15,543 nt of DNA from Prevotella sp. UBA3675 (GTDB lineage: Bacteria > Bacteroidota > Bacteroidia > Bacteroidales > Bacteroidaceae), in the NCBI GenBank assembly GCA_002372235.1, contig DFJI01000027.1, forward strand, positions 53,660 through 69,202, given 5' to 3'. A program made the translations under genes and the position numbers. The stretch's first letter is position 1, and each line of letters starts with the position of its first letter. The notes beneath the pieces were generated by a model. That model did no database searches and was not told where the DNA came from. It saw only the letters and a list, made by a program, of their open reading frames with translations. This document shows, piece after piece, positions 14,721 to 15,543 of the stretch.

Positions 14721-14901
14721 ATGAAAAGAATTATTGCAATGATAGCAGCCAGCATCAGCTGTATGATAATGCTGGCACAAGACGTTAGTCAGTTTAAGGT
14801 ACTGAGTGATTCACTGTTTCTCACGAATGATGCATACGCAAGCGGCAACAGTTGCAGATCCTGAAGGAAATCTTATAGAGATAAGTTCGTTTAATGAATA
14901 G
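14721..14901 (+). pseudogene. Broken small gene: signal-peptide start and VOC/glyoxalase-like C-terminus in different frames
   Basis: A strong ribosome site (AAAAGGAG at 14707-14713) precedes three consecutive ATG codons (14715, 14718 and 14721). From 14721 a 47-codon frame reads MKRIIAMIAASISCMIMLAQ, a good signal peptide, then DVSQFKVLSDSLFLTNDAYA, and stops at 14862-14864. In the frame one base later, 14845-14901 encodes ATVADPEGNLIEISSFNE and a stop. DPEGNLIEI is the classic C-terminal signature of VOC (glyoxalase/bleomycin-resistance) proteins. Skipping one base near 14841-14845 would join the two frames as DAYASATVADPEGN. Even joined, it would have about 59 residues against more than 110 for a VOC domain, so an internal deletion is also likely. 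Read as a decayed gene; a real 47-residue exported peptide is the alternative. Confidence 0.55.
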
Positions 14902-14908
14902 TTTAGAC

Positions 14909-15543
14909 ATGAACATACGATTAGAAAAGCCTGAAGATTACCGCGAAGTGGAGAACCTTACGCGTGAAGCATTCTGGAATGTCTATGCACCAGGATGCGT
15001 GGAGCATTATGTGCTCAATCAATACAGAAGTAATCCCGACTTCATTCCAGAACTTGATTTTGTAATGGAAGAGGATGAGAAGATTATAGGTCATGTGATG
15101 TTCTCAAAGGCAGAAATCACAAAGGAAGATGGCTCTGCCTTCCCTGCTTGGACTTTTGGTCCCATTAGTATTCATCCCGAATATAAGCGCAAAGGCTACG
15201 GATTGAAACTGTTGCAGTATGCCCTTGAGAAAGCCCGCAAGATGGGCATAGGCGTGATATGCATGGAAGGAAACATCGACTTCTACAAGCATGCTGGCTT
15301 CGTGGTAGCAAGCTCGCTCGGCATTCACTATCATGCAGAGTCGAAAGATGCAGAGGTTCCTTACTTCCTCGCACAGGAACTCATCCCTGGCTATCTCAAC
15401 GGCATTGAAGGAACGTATCAAACTCCGAAAGACTATTATGTCGCCTTTGAAAACAAGGATGCCTTTGAAGCATACGAAACAACTTTTCCCCAAAAGGAGA
15501 AGAAAAAACACGAAGGACAACTGGTAGATGATTGTACAAAAAA
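14909..15543 (+). CDS. GNAT-family N-acetyltransferase, 3'-partial
   Basis: Acetyl-CoA-dependent N-acetyltransferase of unknown substrate, similar in layout to the YhbS type. The frame is open to the right edge, giving 211 codons so far. Residues 1-25 (IRLEKPEDYREVENLTREAF) are the usual GNAT opening. LDFVMEEDEKIIGHVMFSKAEI is the central hairpin. FGPISIHPEYKRKGYGLKLL at 83-102 is motif A with the acetyl-CoA loop RKGYG at 94-98. CMEGNIDFYKHAGFV at 118-132 is motif B. A long tail follows (YFLAQELIPGYLNGIEGTY, then a Lys-rich end), as in YhbS-like proteins. An in-frame ATG at 14894 overlaps the preceding stop and would add MNSLD; 14909 is preferred because MNIRLEKPED is the standard beginning. 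It shares the strand with the zinc-ribbon gene and could be in the same transcript. Confidence 0.88.
   Translation, partial: MNIRLEKPEDYREVENLTREAFWNVYAPGCVEHYVLNQYRSNPDFIPELDFVMEEDEKIIGHVMFSKAEITKEDGSAFPAWTFGPISIHPEYKRKGYGLKLLQYALEKARKMGIGVICMEGNIDFYKHAGFVVASSLGIHYHAESKDAEVPYFLAQELIPGYLNGIEGTYQTPKDYYVAFENKDAFEAYETTFPQKEKKKHEGQLVDDCTK

Noticed and set aside
15104..15520. 138-codon minus-strand frame opposite the GNAT gene
   Set aside because: Antisense to clear acetyltransferase motifs A and B on the plus strand; Cys/Phe-rich composition is a reversed-frame artefact.
1..15543. CRISPR arrays, tRNA or rRNA genes, insertion sequences, integrases
   Set aside because: No regularly spaced repeats, cloverleaf-like sequences, rRNA segments, terminal inverted repeats with a transposase, or recombinase motifs were found.

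Overview
The window looks like a chromosomal segment from a Bacteroidales bacterium, most likely Prevotella or a close relative. Reasons: four perfect TAnnTTTG -7 boxes sit just upstream of start codons, three of them with a TTTG element exactly 20 bp upstream; ribosome binding sites are weak and A/T-rich; there are outer-membrane beta-barrel proteins with typical Bacteroidetes signal peptides, a periplasmic GH28 pectinase and a DUF6088/AbiEi-type gene. This is inference from family content and promoter style; no database was searched.

Region 1 (1-2357) is housekeeping. It holds the 3' part of an RsuA/RluB-type pseudouridine synthase, whose frame stays open to the left window edge with a Gln/Arg/Gly-rich extension, then asnS (asparaginyl-tRNA synthetase), closed by a strong terminator.

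Region 2 (2336-4164) has two convergent genes for secreted, probably outer-membrane, beta-barrel proteins. A perfect 18-bp hairpin lies between them and can serve both strands.

Region 3 (4216-10589) is the centrepiece: one tight operon, lplA-gcvT-gcvH-gcvPA-gcvPB-lpdA. It encodes all proteins of the glycine cleavage system (T, H, split P and L) plus the ligase that can load lipoate on the H protein. A consensus Bacteroidetes promoter precedes it and a 22-bp bidirectional hairpin, which contains the lpdA stop codon, ends it. P decarboxylates glycine onto lipoyl-H, T passes the one-carbon unit to tetrahydrofolate and releases ammonia, and L reoxidises dihydrolipoyl-H with NAD+.

Region 4 (10595-12084, minus strand) is a GH28 polygalacturonase-like gene with its own promoter.

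Region 5 (12085-15543) is more AT-rich and has an accessory character. It holds an intact AbiEi-like antitoxin/regulator gene, an internally deleted and frameshifted AbiEii toxin gene, an AraC-family regulator with its terminator, a zinc-ribbon protein, a broken small gene ending in a VOC/glyoxalase signature, and a GNAT acetyltransferase cut by the right edge.

No convincing new multi-gene system is visible. The most notable points are the decayed AbiE toxin beside an intact antitoxin, the self-contained glycine cleavage operon with a compact L protein, a palindromic repeat-like insert inside gcvT, a 7-bp tandem repeat spanning the gcvPB stop and lpdA start, and promoters embedded in terminator-like hairpins.
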